From positions 112,580-176,579 of the forward strand of contig CACIZU010000001.1 in the NCBI GenBank assembly GCA_902591185.1: DNA of 64,000 nucleotides. The letters run 5' to 3'. The notes below the pieces were generated by a model. It was not told where the DNA came from. It saw only the letters and a program-made list of their open reading frames with translations, and ran no database searches. The translations under genes and the position numbers were made by a program. Source of the DNA: an uncultured Pelagibacteraceae bacterium. GTDB lineage: Bacteria; Pseudomonadota; Alphaproteobacteria; Pelagibacterales; Pelagibacteraceae. Below, in pieces: positions 1 through 8,598 of this stretch; the first letter of the stretch is position 1, and each line of letters opens with the position of its first letter.

Positions 1-1
1 A

Positions 2-94
2 AGTAAATATAGAGAAAACATGGAAAATCATTTTATGTATGGAAAGAATAAAAGAATTCCAAAACATATATCAGAATATGGTGATAAAGCTTAA
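2..94 (+). CDS. C-terminal fragment of a CDS truncated by the window edge (…SKYRENMENHFMYGKNKRIPKHISEYGDKA*), family not recognised
   Basis: Open frame from base 2 to TAA at 92-94; not in supplied ORF list because it has no start in the window. Confidence 0.5.
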   Translation, partial: SKYRENMENHFMYGKNKRIPKHISEYGDKA

Positions 95-96
95 AG

Positions 97-768
97 TTAA
101 TTAAATTCTATATTGGGTAAAAGATCTTGTAAGTTTTTGATTTCTAACTTTGGTTCATAATCTAAGTTATCAAAAATATTATTATTTCTATTTACCCAAA
201 TAGAATTGTAACCATAATTTCCAGCACCTGACACATCCCAAGTATTTGCACTTAGAAAAGCAACTTCATTCTTTTGAATTTGATATTTTTTTGTTGGCAT
301 ATCATAAACTTTTGAGTCTGGTTTATAAATTCTAACTTCTTCAATCGAAAAAAGATCATCAAATAAATTTTCTAAATTATTGCTTTTAACTAACTGATTT
401 AGAAGGGCAGGTGTACCATTTGAGAGAATAGCTAATTTTAAATTTTTTTCTTTTAGTGTTTTTAAAACCTCAGGCACTTCTTTGAATGGTGAAAGAATTT
501 TATAAAGATCTAATAATTCGTCTTTCATTGAAGAATCTATTTTGTAAGCTTTCATGGATTTATCTAAACTATCCTCAGTAACTTGCCAAAAATCTTTATG
601 CCTTTTCATTAAACTTCTTAGCCAAGTATATTCTAATTGAGTAGTTCTCCAGTAATTGGCAAAACTTTGCCATTTACCACCAATTTTATCTTTGCATTTT
701 TCTGCAGCTGAATTGACATCAAACAATGTTCCATAAGCATCAAAAATTATTGCTTTAATATTTTTCAT
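97..768 (-). CDS. HAD-superfamily hydrolase, haloacid dehalogenase type II-like
   Basis: N-terminal FDAYGTLFD motif, LAILSNG motif, KPDSKVYD motif. Confidence 0.9.
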   Translation of the reverse strand: MKNIKAIIFDAYGTLFDVNSAAEKCKDKIGGKWQSFANYWRTTQLEYTWLRSLMKRHKDFWQVTEDSLDKSMKAYKIDSSMKDELLDLYKILSPFKEVPEVLKTLKEKNLKLAILSNGTPALLNQLVKSNNLENLFDDLFSIEEVRIYKPDSKVYDMPTKKYQIQKNEVAFLSANTWDVSGAGNYGYNSIWVNRNNNIFDNLDYEPKLEIKNLQDLLPNIEFN

Positions 769-785
769 AAATTAATCTTAAAATT

Positions 786-1487
786 GTGAGTAATATTAGA
801 TTATTTTTTCCTGAAAGTTTATCAACTAATTTAACTTTAAAACTTGATAAATCTCAATCACATTATTTGATCAAAGTAATGCGAATGAATATAGACAAAA
901 ACTTTTCATTGTTTAACCAAAATGGAGAATGGGAAGCGAGAATAACTAAAATTACAAAAGGTATTGTAGAATTTTTAATTACAAAAAAAATTAGATCAAA
1001 TGATAATGAAAAAGAAATTTGGTTAGCATTTGCACCAATTAAATTAAATTATTTAAATTTAATGATACAAAAAGCTACAGAACTTGGAGTTTCCAAATTT
1101 TTACCTATTTTAACAGAAAGAACAATTGTTAGAAAGATAAATGAAAAAAGATTAAATAAAATTATTGTAGAAGCGTCGGAGCAAAGTAATAGATTAAAAG
1201 TTCCGAAATTAGAAGAAATTGTAAAATTAGATAATTTTTTAAAATTTAATCAAAAAACTAATATTATTTTTGGAGATCTTAATACAAACAATAATAAATT
1301 TAATATTAAGAATACTGAACCTTTATGTATATTAATTGGGCCCGAAGGTGACTTTACCACAAAAGAGAGAGAAAAAATTTTAAAACTTAAAAATATAATT
1401 CCATTAAAAATTAATGAAAATATTTTAAGAGCAGAAACTGCTGCAATTTCAATGATATCAATAATAGCTTTTAATTTATTATCTTAA
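786..1487 (+). CDS. rsmE: 16S rRNA (uracil1498-N3)-methyltransferase
   Basis: GTG start; motifs IQKATELGV, ILTERT, EASEQSNR, IGPEGDFT, LRAETA typical of RsmE. Confidence 0.93.
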   Translation: MSNIRLFFPESLSTNLTLKLDKSQSHYLIKVMRMNIDKNFSLFNQNGEWEARITKITKGIVEFLITKKIRSNDNEKEIWLAFAPIKLNYLNLMIQKATELGVSKFLPILTERTIVRKINEKRLNKIIVEASEQSNRLKVPKLEEIVKLDNFLKFNQKTNIIFGDLNTNNNKFNIKNTEPLCILIGPEGDFTTKEREKILKLKNIIPLKINENILRAETAAISMISIIAFNLLS

Positions 1488-2069
1488 ATATTTGTTTATG
1501 GCTTTAAACATGTCTTTATAATTTGCATGATGGCTAATTCGATCTAAATATTTGCCATTTTCTAATAATATTACTGATGAACTATGATTTATTAGATAGT
1601 TTCCATCTTCTGAAAAAATTTTTTCTGAAAGTACACCCCATGATTTTGATAAAACAAATATTTTTTTTGGATCACCAGTAATTCCATAAATTTTATTTTC
1701 AAATGAATTTAAATAATCTTTAATAATTTCAGGAGTATCTCTTTCAGGATCGATACTTACAAAGAAAACTTTAAACTTTTCCTTCTTTTTTTTATTTAAA
1801 TTATTTATTACCAAGTTTAAATTATTTAATGTCATTGGACAAACATCAGGACAATTAGTAAATCCAAAAAAAATTGCAGTTAAAGGACCTTCAAATGATT
1901 TTTCAGTAATTATATTATTGTTAACGTCTTTAAGTGAAAATGATGAACCTTTAATGGATGCGACATATTCATCTTTTTTATTTTCGACTGATAAAAAAAT
2001 TGGCAACATAATAAATAAAAAAATAAATAAGCAACCAGATATAATTGTTATTGATGTTTTTAACTTCAT
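1479..2069 (-). CDS. SCO1/SenC family copper chaperone
   Basis: FFGFTNCPDVCPMTL CxxxC motif, SIDPERDTPE, INHSSSVILL; N-terminal TM. Confidence 0.92.
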   Translation of the reverse strand: MKLKTSITIISGCLFIFLFIMLPIFLSVENKKDEYVASIKGSSFSLKDVNNNIITEKSFEGPLTAIFFGFTNCPDVCPMTLNNLNLVINNLNKKKKEKFKVFFVSIDPERDTPEIIKDYLNSFENKIYGITGDPKKIFVLSKSWGVLSEKIFSEDGNYLINHSSSVILLENGKYLDRISHHANYKDMFKAINKYLR

Positions 2070-2105
2070 TATTGAAATAATTAATTAAGCAACTATATAA
2101 GATTA

Positions 2106-2786
2106 ATGAGCAATTTATTAAAGAAACTTTTTGGCACATTACTTCAGAAACCATGGGAGAGTGAACGTGCGTCAATAGATAATGCTCATGAAGGAAAAAC
2201 TTTTGATATTTCGGTTCAAAAGTCTGCTGTGATAATTATTTTTGGGATTGCAACAGTTTTATTTAGTTTAGTATTTACAAGCTATCTTTATACTTTACCA
2301 CCAGGTCAAGATACGAAATACCTTTTAAAACCAAACTTACTTTGGATAAATACTTTAACTCTTTTCTTTGTTACCTATTTTTTTAATAAGGTTACTAATG
2401 ATTTAAAAAAAAAAGATACTTCAAAGGTTAAAAGAAATCTTTTAATTATAGGTGGATTAACTTACCTGTTTCTATTTGGGCAGTTAATTTTTTGGTTTCA
2501 ATTATTAAAAAATGGAAATTATGTTTCGACAAATTCTTATTTTGCTAATTTTTATGTTTTTACAGCGCTTCATGGGCTACATCTTTTAGGAGGACTATTT
2601 TTTTGGGGAAAAGTTTCTTCAAGAGTTTTAAAGTTAGAACAAAATAAAATTTTAGAAGAAGAAAAAAACATATCTGCTTTATCTATATATTGGACATATT
2701 TGTTAATTGTTTGGTTAATGTTTTTTTTAATGATTTATATGTTTAATGATGCATTTATAGCATGGTGTAAATCGTTAATTTCTTAG
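2106..2786 (+). CDS. Cytochrome oxidase subunit III-family membrane protein (divergent paralogue)
   Basis: Multi-TM protein, FTALHGLHLLGG motif, C-terminal WTYLLIVWLMFFLMIY. Confidence 0.8.
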   Translation: MSNLLKKLFGTLLQKPWESERASIDNAHEGKTFDISVQKSAVIIIFGIATVLFSLVFTSYLYTLPPGQDTKYLLKPNLLWINTLTLFFVTYFFNKVTNDLKKKDTSKVKRNLLIIGGLTYLFLFGQLIFWFQLLKNGNYVSTNSYFANFYVFTALHGLHLLGGLFFWGKVSSRVLKLEQNKILEEEKNISALSIYWTYLLIVWLMFFLMIYMFNDAFIAWCKSLIS

Positions 2787-2787
2787 T

Positions 2788-2979
2788 TTATAAAAATAGA
2801 ACTAAAACAATTCCTACTACTGCAATAACTGCTAAAAGAATATTTACAGATTTTAAATATTTCTTTGTTTCGGTTTTAATCTCTTTCTTTGAAAAAGCAC
2901 CTGCCCCAAAAGATATGACTAGAAAAAAAATGAATACTAGAACGAGTATTGCTATTAATATTCCCAACTTACTAAGCAT
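2788..2979 (-). CDS. Small protein with two predicted TM helices, unknown function
   Basis: 63 aa ORF filling the gap between two oxidase genes; hydrophobic N- and C-terminal segments. Confidence 0.55.
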   Translation of the reverse strand: MLSKLGILIAILVLVFIFFLVISFGAGAFSKKEIKTETKKYLKSVNILLAVIAVVGIVLVLFL

Positions 2980-3015
2980 AAAACCTTAATTACATTAGTT
3001 TATTTACTTTAAGTT

Positions 3016-3032
3016 TATGACATTTTGTCATA
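3016..3032. promoter_or_regulatory. Inverted repeat TATGACA-TTT-TGTCATA upstream of the cox operon, candidate operator
   Basis: Perfect 7-bp arms with 3-nt spacer, about 35 bp upstream of coxB ATG. Confidence 0.4.
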
Positions 3033-3067
3033 GGTATTTATACTATTAATAAACTATATAAAGAGCC

Positions 3068-3949
3068 ATGCATCCAGGTATAATATTTTTTCTAGTGATC
3101 TTAGGATCTGTACTTTTCCATATATTTACACCATGGTATTGGACTGACATTGCTTCAAATTGGGGAGGAATGGATGATACAATTACACTTACTTTTTGGG
3201 TAGGGGGTGGTGTTTTTGTAGCTGTATGTCTTTTTATGATTTATTGCGTCGTTAAGTTTTCTTATAAAAAAGATCGAAAAGCAGAATATAAACCAGAAGA
3301 TAAAAAATTAGAAAAAATTTTAACATGGGCAACTACTATAGGTGTAGCAGCTCTTTTAGCACCAGGACTTATTATTTGGAATCAATATGTAACTGTTCCA
3401 AAAAATGCACTTGAAGTTGATGTGATGGCTTGGCAGTGGGGATGGCAATATAGGCTACCTGGTGAGGATGGAAAATTAGGAACTACTCAAATAATTAATA
3501 TAAATGATAATAATCCTTTTGGAATTAATTTAGATGATCCTTATGGAAAAGATGATGTATTGATACAAAGTGATGTGATAAATTTAGAAAACAATCAACC
3601 AGTTAAAATATTATTAAGATCAGTTGATGTTCTTCATAACTGGTATGTTCCTCAGTTTAGAGCAAAAATGGATGCAGTTCCAGGAATTGTAACTTACTAT
3701 TGGTTTGAACCAAATAAAATTGGAGAATATGAAGTCTTATGTGCAGAATATTGTGGTGTTGGACACTATGCTATGAGAGGTGGCGTTGAAGTTCAAAGCA
3801 CAGAAAATTATAATAAATGGATTTCTGAACAAGAAACTTTTAATGATTTGATTGCAAAACAGGAAAATATAGAAATAGAATTAGAAAATAAAAAAATAGC
3901 TAAAAATAATAATTTTCTTTTAAATAAAGAAATATATAAGGAAGAATAA
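3068..3949 (+). CDS. coxB: Cytochrome c oxidase subunit II
   Basis: CuA motif CAEYCGVGHYAM; two N-terminal TM helices; WQWGWQY. Confidence 0.95.
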   Translation: MHPGIIFFLVILGSVLFHIFTPWYWTDIASNWGGMDDTITLTFWVGGGVFVAVCLFMIYCVVKFSYKKDRKAEYKPEDKKLEKILTWATTIGVAALLAPGLIIWNQYVTVPKNALEVDVMAWQWGWQYRLPGEDGKLGTTQIININDNNPFGINLDDPYGKDDVLIQSDVINLENNQPVKILLRSVDVLHNWYVPQFRAKMDAVPGIVTYYWFEPNKIGEYEVLCAEYCGVGHYAMRGGVEVQSTENYNKWISEQETFNDLIAKQENIEIELENKKIAKNNNFLLNKEIYKEE

Positions 3950-3952
3950 TTT

Positions 3953-5803
3953 ATGTCTGACGAATACGAAAATAAAAAAGGATATCAAGCTCAATCTTCT
4001 GAAACTATTTCTTCAGGTAGTGGCGGCGGAGGTTCAGGAACAGTGTCAGATGCGGATTATGTAAGACCTTCAGAAGTACCAGAACAAGATTTATATCATG
4101 GACATAGTTTTATTACTAAATGGATTTTTTGTCAGGATGCAAAAGTTATTGGAGTTCAATATTTTCTTTTAGCAACTTTTACAGGCATTATAGGTCTTAT
4201 TCTTTCTTGGTTAATGCGTTTACAATTAGGTTTTCCTGAAGCAGCTGGTTTTATGACTGCAGAACATTATTATCAGTTTGTTACTATGCATGGAATGATT
4301 ATGGTTGTTTATTTTTTAACTGCACTTTTTTTAGGTGGATTTGGCAATTATTTAATTCCTTTAATGGTTGGAGCAAGAGATATGGTTTTCCCTTATCTTA
4401 ACATGGTAAGTTTTTGGATGTTTTTTATTGCAGTTGGAGTTTTACTAGCAAGCTTTTTTGTTCCAGGTGGACCAACAGGAGCTGGATGGACACTTTATCC
4501 TCCACAAACAATTTTAGAAGGAACACCCGGGTCAGGTATGGGAATACTTTTAATGTGTATATCTTTAATTTTGTTTGTAGCCGGATTTACTATGGGTGGA
4601 TTAAATTATCTAATTACTGTTTTGCAAGCCCGTACTAGAGGAATGACATTAATGAGAATGCCATTAACAGTTTGGGGAATTTTTACAGCAACAGTTTTAG
4701 CAATGTTGGCTTTTCCAGCACTATTAGTAGGTTCATTAATGATGAGTTTAGATAAAATACTTGGAACAAGTTTCTTTATGCCAACAATTTTGCAAGCTGG
4801 TGAAGTTTTAGAATATGGTGGTGGAAGTCCCATTCTTTTCCAACATTTGTTCTGGTTTTTTGGACATCCAGAAGTTTATATTGTTGCGCTGCCTGCATTT
4901 GGAATAATTTCAGATTTAATATCTGTTCATGCTAGAAAAAATATATTTGGTTATAGAATGATGGTTTGGGCTATCGTTGTTATTGGTGCACTAAGCTTTT
5001 TTGTATGGGCACACCACATGTATGTTAGTGGAATGAATCCATGGTTTGGTTTCTTTTTTGCAACCACAACACTTATAATAGCAATTCCAACTGCAATGAA
5101 AGTTTATAACTGGGTCTTAACTCTTTGGAGAGGAAACATTAGACTTAACGTTGTAATGTTATGGTGTCTTGGTTTTATAGTTACTTTTGTAAATGGAGGA
5201 ATTACAGGAATTTTCTTAGGAAATGTTACTGTAGATGTTCCATTGTCAGATACTTATTTTGTTATTGCTCACTTTCATATGGTAATGGGTATTGCACCAC
5301 TTATGGTAATTATGGGAGCTGTTTATCATTGGTTTCCTTTAGTTGCAGGAAGATTTTTAGATGAAACATTAGGCAAATGGCATTTCTGGTTAACTTTTTT
5401 AGGTGCTTATTCAATCTATTTCCCAATGCATTATCTTGGATTTATTGGAGTACCTAGAAGATATTTTGAAATGTATGATAGCCCATATGTAACTTCAGCT
5501 GTAGGAATGAATGAATTCATAAGTATGGCAGCTTTTATAGTGGGTGCAGCACAATTAATATTGATTTATAATATTGTTAGAACTTTAAAAATAGGAAAAC
5601 CTGCTGGACACAATCCTTGGCAAGCGAATTCACTTGAATGGCTCACTCCTTCAGTTCCCCCAGAACATGGTAATTGGGGTGAAAAACTTCCAGTAGTTCA
5701 TAGATGGCCTTATGACTTTAGTGTTCCTGGAGCAAAAGAAGACTTTATTACTCAAACTACACCACCAAGCGAAGTTGCTGGAACTGAGGTGGAAAAAACA
5801 TAA
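3953..5803 (+). CDS. coxA: Cytochrome c oxidase subunit I
   Basis: HGMIMVVYF, WFFGHPEVYI, AHHMYVSGMNP, IAHFHMVMG motifs. Confidence 0.97.
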   Translation: MSDEYENKKGYQAQSSETISSGSGGGGSGTVSDADYVRPSEVPEQDLYHGHSFITKWIFCQDAKVIGVQYFLLATFTGIIGLILSWLMRLQLGFPEAAGFMTAEHYYQFVTMHGMIMVVYFLTALFLGGFGNYLIPLMVGARDMVFPYLNMVSFWMFFIAVGVLLASFFVPGGPTGAGWTLYPPQTILEGTPGSGMGILLMCISLILFVAGFTMGGLNYLITVLQARTRGMTLMRMPLTVWGIFTATVLAMLAFPALLVGSLMMSLDKILGTSFFMPTILQAGEVLEYGGGSPILFQHLFWFFGHPEVYIVALPAFGIISDLISVHARKNIFGYRMMVWAIVVIGALSFFVWAHHMYVSGMNPWFGFFFATTTLIIAIPTAMKVYNWVLTLWRGNIRLNVVMLWCLGFIVTFVNGGITGIFLGNVTVDVPLSDTYFVIAHFHMVMGIAPLMVIMGAVYHWFPLVAGRFLDETLGKWHFWLTFLGAYSIYFPMHYLGFIGVPRRYFEMYDSPYVTSAVGMNEFISMAAFIVGAAQLILIYNIVRTLKIGKPAGHNPWQANSLEWLTPSVPPEHGNWGEKLPVVHRWPYDFSVPGAKEDFITQTTPPSEVAGTEVEKT

Positions 5804-5815
5804 AATTAATAATCT

Positions 5816-6526
5816 ATGTCTGATCCAAAAATAGAAGGCTACGAATTTAAACCTGGTTTCAAAGGAATGGCAAAGGATACAGGTTCTGATCAAACCATGT
5901 TTAAAGGTGTGCATTGGGGAAAAGCAATGATGTGGATCTTTTTATTAAGTGATACATTTATATTTAGTTGTTTTTTGATTTCATATATGAAAGGCAGAGG
6001 ATCAACTTTAATCGATTGGCCAAATCCTAGCGAAGTATTTGCATTACACGTTGGAGGTGTTGATGTTCCTTTATTACTTATTGCAATTATGACATTTGTT
6101 TTAATTACAAGCAGTGGAACAATGGCTCTTGCAGTAAAATATGGATATGAAAAAAATAGAAAGATGTGTGGTTGGCTAATATTAGCTACTGCAATAGGTG
6201 GACTTACTTTTGTTGGAATGCAGGCTTTTGAATGGTCAAAATTAATTGAAGAAGGAGTAAGACCTTGGGAAAATCCTTTTGGAGCAAAACAATTTGGCTC
6301 ATTTTTCTTTATGATCACTGGATTTCACGGCACTCATGTTTCTATAGGAGTAATCTTCTTATTTATATATGCATATAAAACTTTTAAAGGTCATTATGAC
6401 GAAGAAAAAAGGGGCTGGTTTACAACAATAAAAGGCAACTATGTAGAAATTGAAATTCTTGGTTTGTATTGGCACTTTGTAGATTTGGTATGGGTATTTA
6501 TTTTTGCATTTTTTTATTTATGGTAA
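5816..6526 (+). CDS. coxC: Cytochrome c oxidase subunit III
   Basis: ITGFHGTHVSIGVIFL, YWHFVDLVWVFIF motifs. Confidence 0.95.
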   Translation: MSDPKIEGYEFKPGFKGMAKDTGSDQTMFKGVHWGKAMMWIFLLSDTFIFSCFLISYMKGRGSTLIDWPNPSEVFALHVGGVDVPLLLIAIMTFVLITSSGTMALAVKYGYEKNRKMCGWLILATAIGGLTFVGMQAFEWSKLIEEGVRPWENPFGAKQFGSFFFMITGFHGTHVSIGVIFLFIYAYKTFKGHYDEEKRGWFTTIKGNYVEIEILGLYWHFVDLVWVFIFAFFYLW

Positions 6527-6534
6527 ATTAAATT

Positions 6535-6873
6535 ATGAGCGATACAAAAAAACAAGAACAGGCATCAACACATAAGATAGGAATATATCTATGGATATGG
6601 GGTTTATTATTCGTTTTAAGTTTCTTCTCATATTTGGTGGACTGGTATCAGTTCCAAGGTTTGCTTAGATGGTCTTTAATTTTATTATTTATGTTTTTAA
6701 AAGCTGGTCTTATTATGGCTTTTTTTATGCATTTATTTTGGGAACGTTATGCACTAGTTAACGTTCTTTTATGGCCAATGACTGCAATAGGTTGTTTTAT
6801 ATTTTTAATGGTTGCAGAGTTTGAATATACTGTCTTTACTAGACTTTTTTATTTTGTTGTAGGGGGACAATAA
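6535..6873 (+). CDS. Cytochrome c oxidase subunit IV-like (prokaryotic) membrane protein
   Basis: Three-TM small protein in cox operon; KAGLIMAFFMHLFWER motif. Confidence 0.8.
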   Translation: MSDTKKQEQASTHKIGIYLWIWGLLFVLSFFSYLVDWYQFQGLLRWSLILLFMFLKAGLIMAFFMHLFWERYALVNVLLWPMTAIGCFIFLMVAEFEYTVFTRLFYFVVGGQ

Positions 6874-6876
6874 TTT

Positions 6877-7143
6877 ATGACTGGTTATACTGTTTTAGGT
6901 GGATTTTTAATATTTTTTTTACTTTTTATTTATTTAACTTGGTTTGGTTATTCAATAAAAATTGAAAATGATGAAAATGATGAAAAATCAAATATCAAAA
7001 TAAATCCATATGACAATTTACCACTCAGCAGAAAATTTATTGATAAAAAGAATGAACAAATAGGATTTTTTGATTTAGGCAATCATATTCTTATTATTGG
7101 AATGATATTGCTTATAATATTTGTTGTAACAAACGTAAGCTAA
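6877..7143 (+). CDS. Small membrane protein of the cox operon, unknown function
   Basis: 88 aa, N- and C-terminal TM segments, tightly packed between subunit IV and ctaB. Confidence 0.6.
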   Translation: MTGYTVLGGFLIFFLLFIYLTWFGYSIKIENDENDEKSNIKINPYDNLPLSRKFIDKKNEQIGFFDLGNHILIIGMILLIIFVVTNVS

Positions 7144-7145
7144 TT

Positions 7146-8066
7146 TTGTCTAATATAATCAGAAAAAGAACTGCTTCTATTTTACTACTAGATTTAGGAA
7201 CCTTTATTAAATCTTTATATTTATTGATGAAACCAAGAGTTATGTCTCTTGTTATATTTACTTGTGCTGTAGGATTGTTAACTTCTCCCAATCAAATTCC
7301 TTTATTTGATTCTATGATTTGCATTTTTTTTGTAACTATAGGCGCTGGCGCAGCAGGAGCGTTAAATATGTGGTATGAAGCAGATCTTGATAGTTTAATG
7401 ACAAGAACATGTCTTAGACCTATTCCAACAGGAAAAATTAATAAAGATCATGCTTTAATATTTGGAATAGTCTTATCAATAATTTCAATTATTGGACTAT
7501 ATTATTTTTCAAATATTTTGTCTGCTACATTATTATTTATAACAATTGCATATTATGTTTTCGTTTACACCATTTGGTTAAAAAGAAAGACACCCCAAAA
7601 TATTGTTATTGGAGGAGCCTCAGGTGCGTTACCTCCAGTTATAGGTTGGACGATTGCAACGAATTCTTTAAGTCTTGAACCAATTACATTTTTTTTAATT
7701 ATATTCTATTGGACGCCATCTCATTTTTGGGCTTTGAGCCTTTATAAAGCTAAGGATTATGCAAAAGCAAAAATTCCAATGTTGCCAATTACAAATGGAG
7801 TAGAAGAAACAAAGAAAAAAATCTTTGTTTATTCTTTGTTTATGCTTCCAGTAATTATAATTCCATATGCAATAGGTTTTAGTGGAAAATTATATTTATT
7901 TATCTCTTTATCTCTTACTCTTTACTACAATTATATTTGTTATGATTTATACAAATATAAGAAAAATAAATTTGAATTAAAAAAGGCAAAAAAAGTATTT
8001 GCTTACTCAATTTTCTATTTATTTTTACTATTTGTTTTGTTTCTGGTAGATCAAATTATTAAATAA
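7146..8066 (+). CDS. ctaB: Protoheme IX farnesyltransferase (heme O synthase)
   Basis: TTG start; MKPRVMSLVIFT, NMWYEADLDSLMTRTCLRP, GGASGALPPVIGW, YWTPSHFWALSL. Confidence 0.95.
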   Translation: MSNIIRKRTASILLLDLGTFIKSLYLLMKPRVMSLVIFTCAVGLLTSPNQIPLFDSMICIFFVTIGAGAAGALNMWYEADLDSLMTRTCLRPIPTGKINKDHALIFGIVLSIISIIGLYYFSNILSATLLFITIAYYVFVYTIWLKRKTPQNIVIGGASGALPPVIGWTIATNSLSLEPITFFLIIFYWTPSHFWALSLYKAKDYAKAKIPMLPITNGVEETKKKIFVYSLFMLPVIIIPYAIGFSGKLYLFISLSLTLYYNYICYDLYKYKKNKFELKKAKKVFAYSIFYLFLLFVLFLVDQIIK

Positions 8067-8112
8067 AAAAATTTATTAATCATCTTTTATAAGATAGTTT
8101 TAGTTAATTAAG

Positions 8113-8583
8113 ATGTTTAATAAAAAAGAATTTTCTAAAATATATTTGGTAGGTTTTTTTTTATTATTATTAATAATTTCTATTTTTACAGTTATAATTT
8201 TTGAAAAAACAACAAAAAATAATAATCAAAAAATTATTACATTAAATCTAGACACTAAAGTAGAAGAAAATCTATCTTGGAATTTTTCTGCAACAAATAC
8301 TTCTATGGAAGTAAAAATTGGTCAATTATACAAAATTGATTTTAATGTAAAAAATTATGGTTCCATAAAATCATCTGGAAAAGCTATTTATAATGTCAGA
8401 CCAAAATTATTAAAAAAATATTTTGTTGAAATTGATTGTTTTTGCTATAAAAAACAAACATTATTACCAAGTGAAAAATCAACATACTCAATCACTTTTT
8501 ATATTGATCCAAAAATATTAAGTGATTTAAAACCTAAAGATATTAAAGATATAAATATTTATTATACTTTTTTAAATACTTAG
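8113..8583 (+). CDS. ctaG: Cytochrome c oxidase assembly protein CtaG/Cox11, shortened
   Basis: N-terminal TM; LSWNF, YNVRPKLLKKYFVEIDCFCYKKQTLLPSE, FYIDP motifs; 156 aa. Confidence 0.85.
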   Translation: MFNKKEFSKIYLVGFFLLLLIISIFTVIIFEKTTKNNNQKIITLNLDTKVEENLSWNFSATNTSMEVKIGQLYKIDFNVKNYGSIKSSGKAIYNVRPKLLKKYFVEIDCFCYKKQTLLPSEKSTYSITFYIDPKILSDLKPKDIKDINIYYTFLNT

Positions 8584-8598
8584 TATGGCTAAAAAACT

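Noticed and set aside
1978-2175. 65-aa minus-strand ORF at sco/COX3-like divergent junction
   Set aside because: Overlaps the starts of two well-supported genes, with biased composition and no motif.
4414-5914. ORFs 4414-4638 (+), 4606-4833 (-), 5161-5364 (+), 5651-5914 (-) inside or overlapping coxA
   Set aside because: They lie within a confidently identified coxA/coxC frame and their translations show no recognisable domain; out-of-frame shadows.
5890-6318. 142-aa minus-strand ORF antisense to coxC
   Set aside because: Fully antisense to a strongly conserved COX3 gene with no family signature; likely spurious.
8067-8112. Short ATCTT-TTAT-AAGAT hairpin between ctaB and ctaG
   Set aside because: Only 5 bp of AT-rich stem, expected by chance at this composition.
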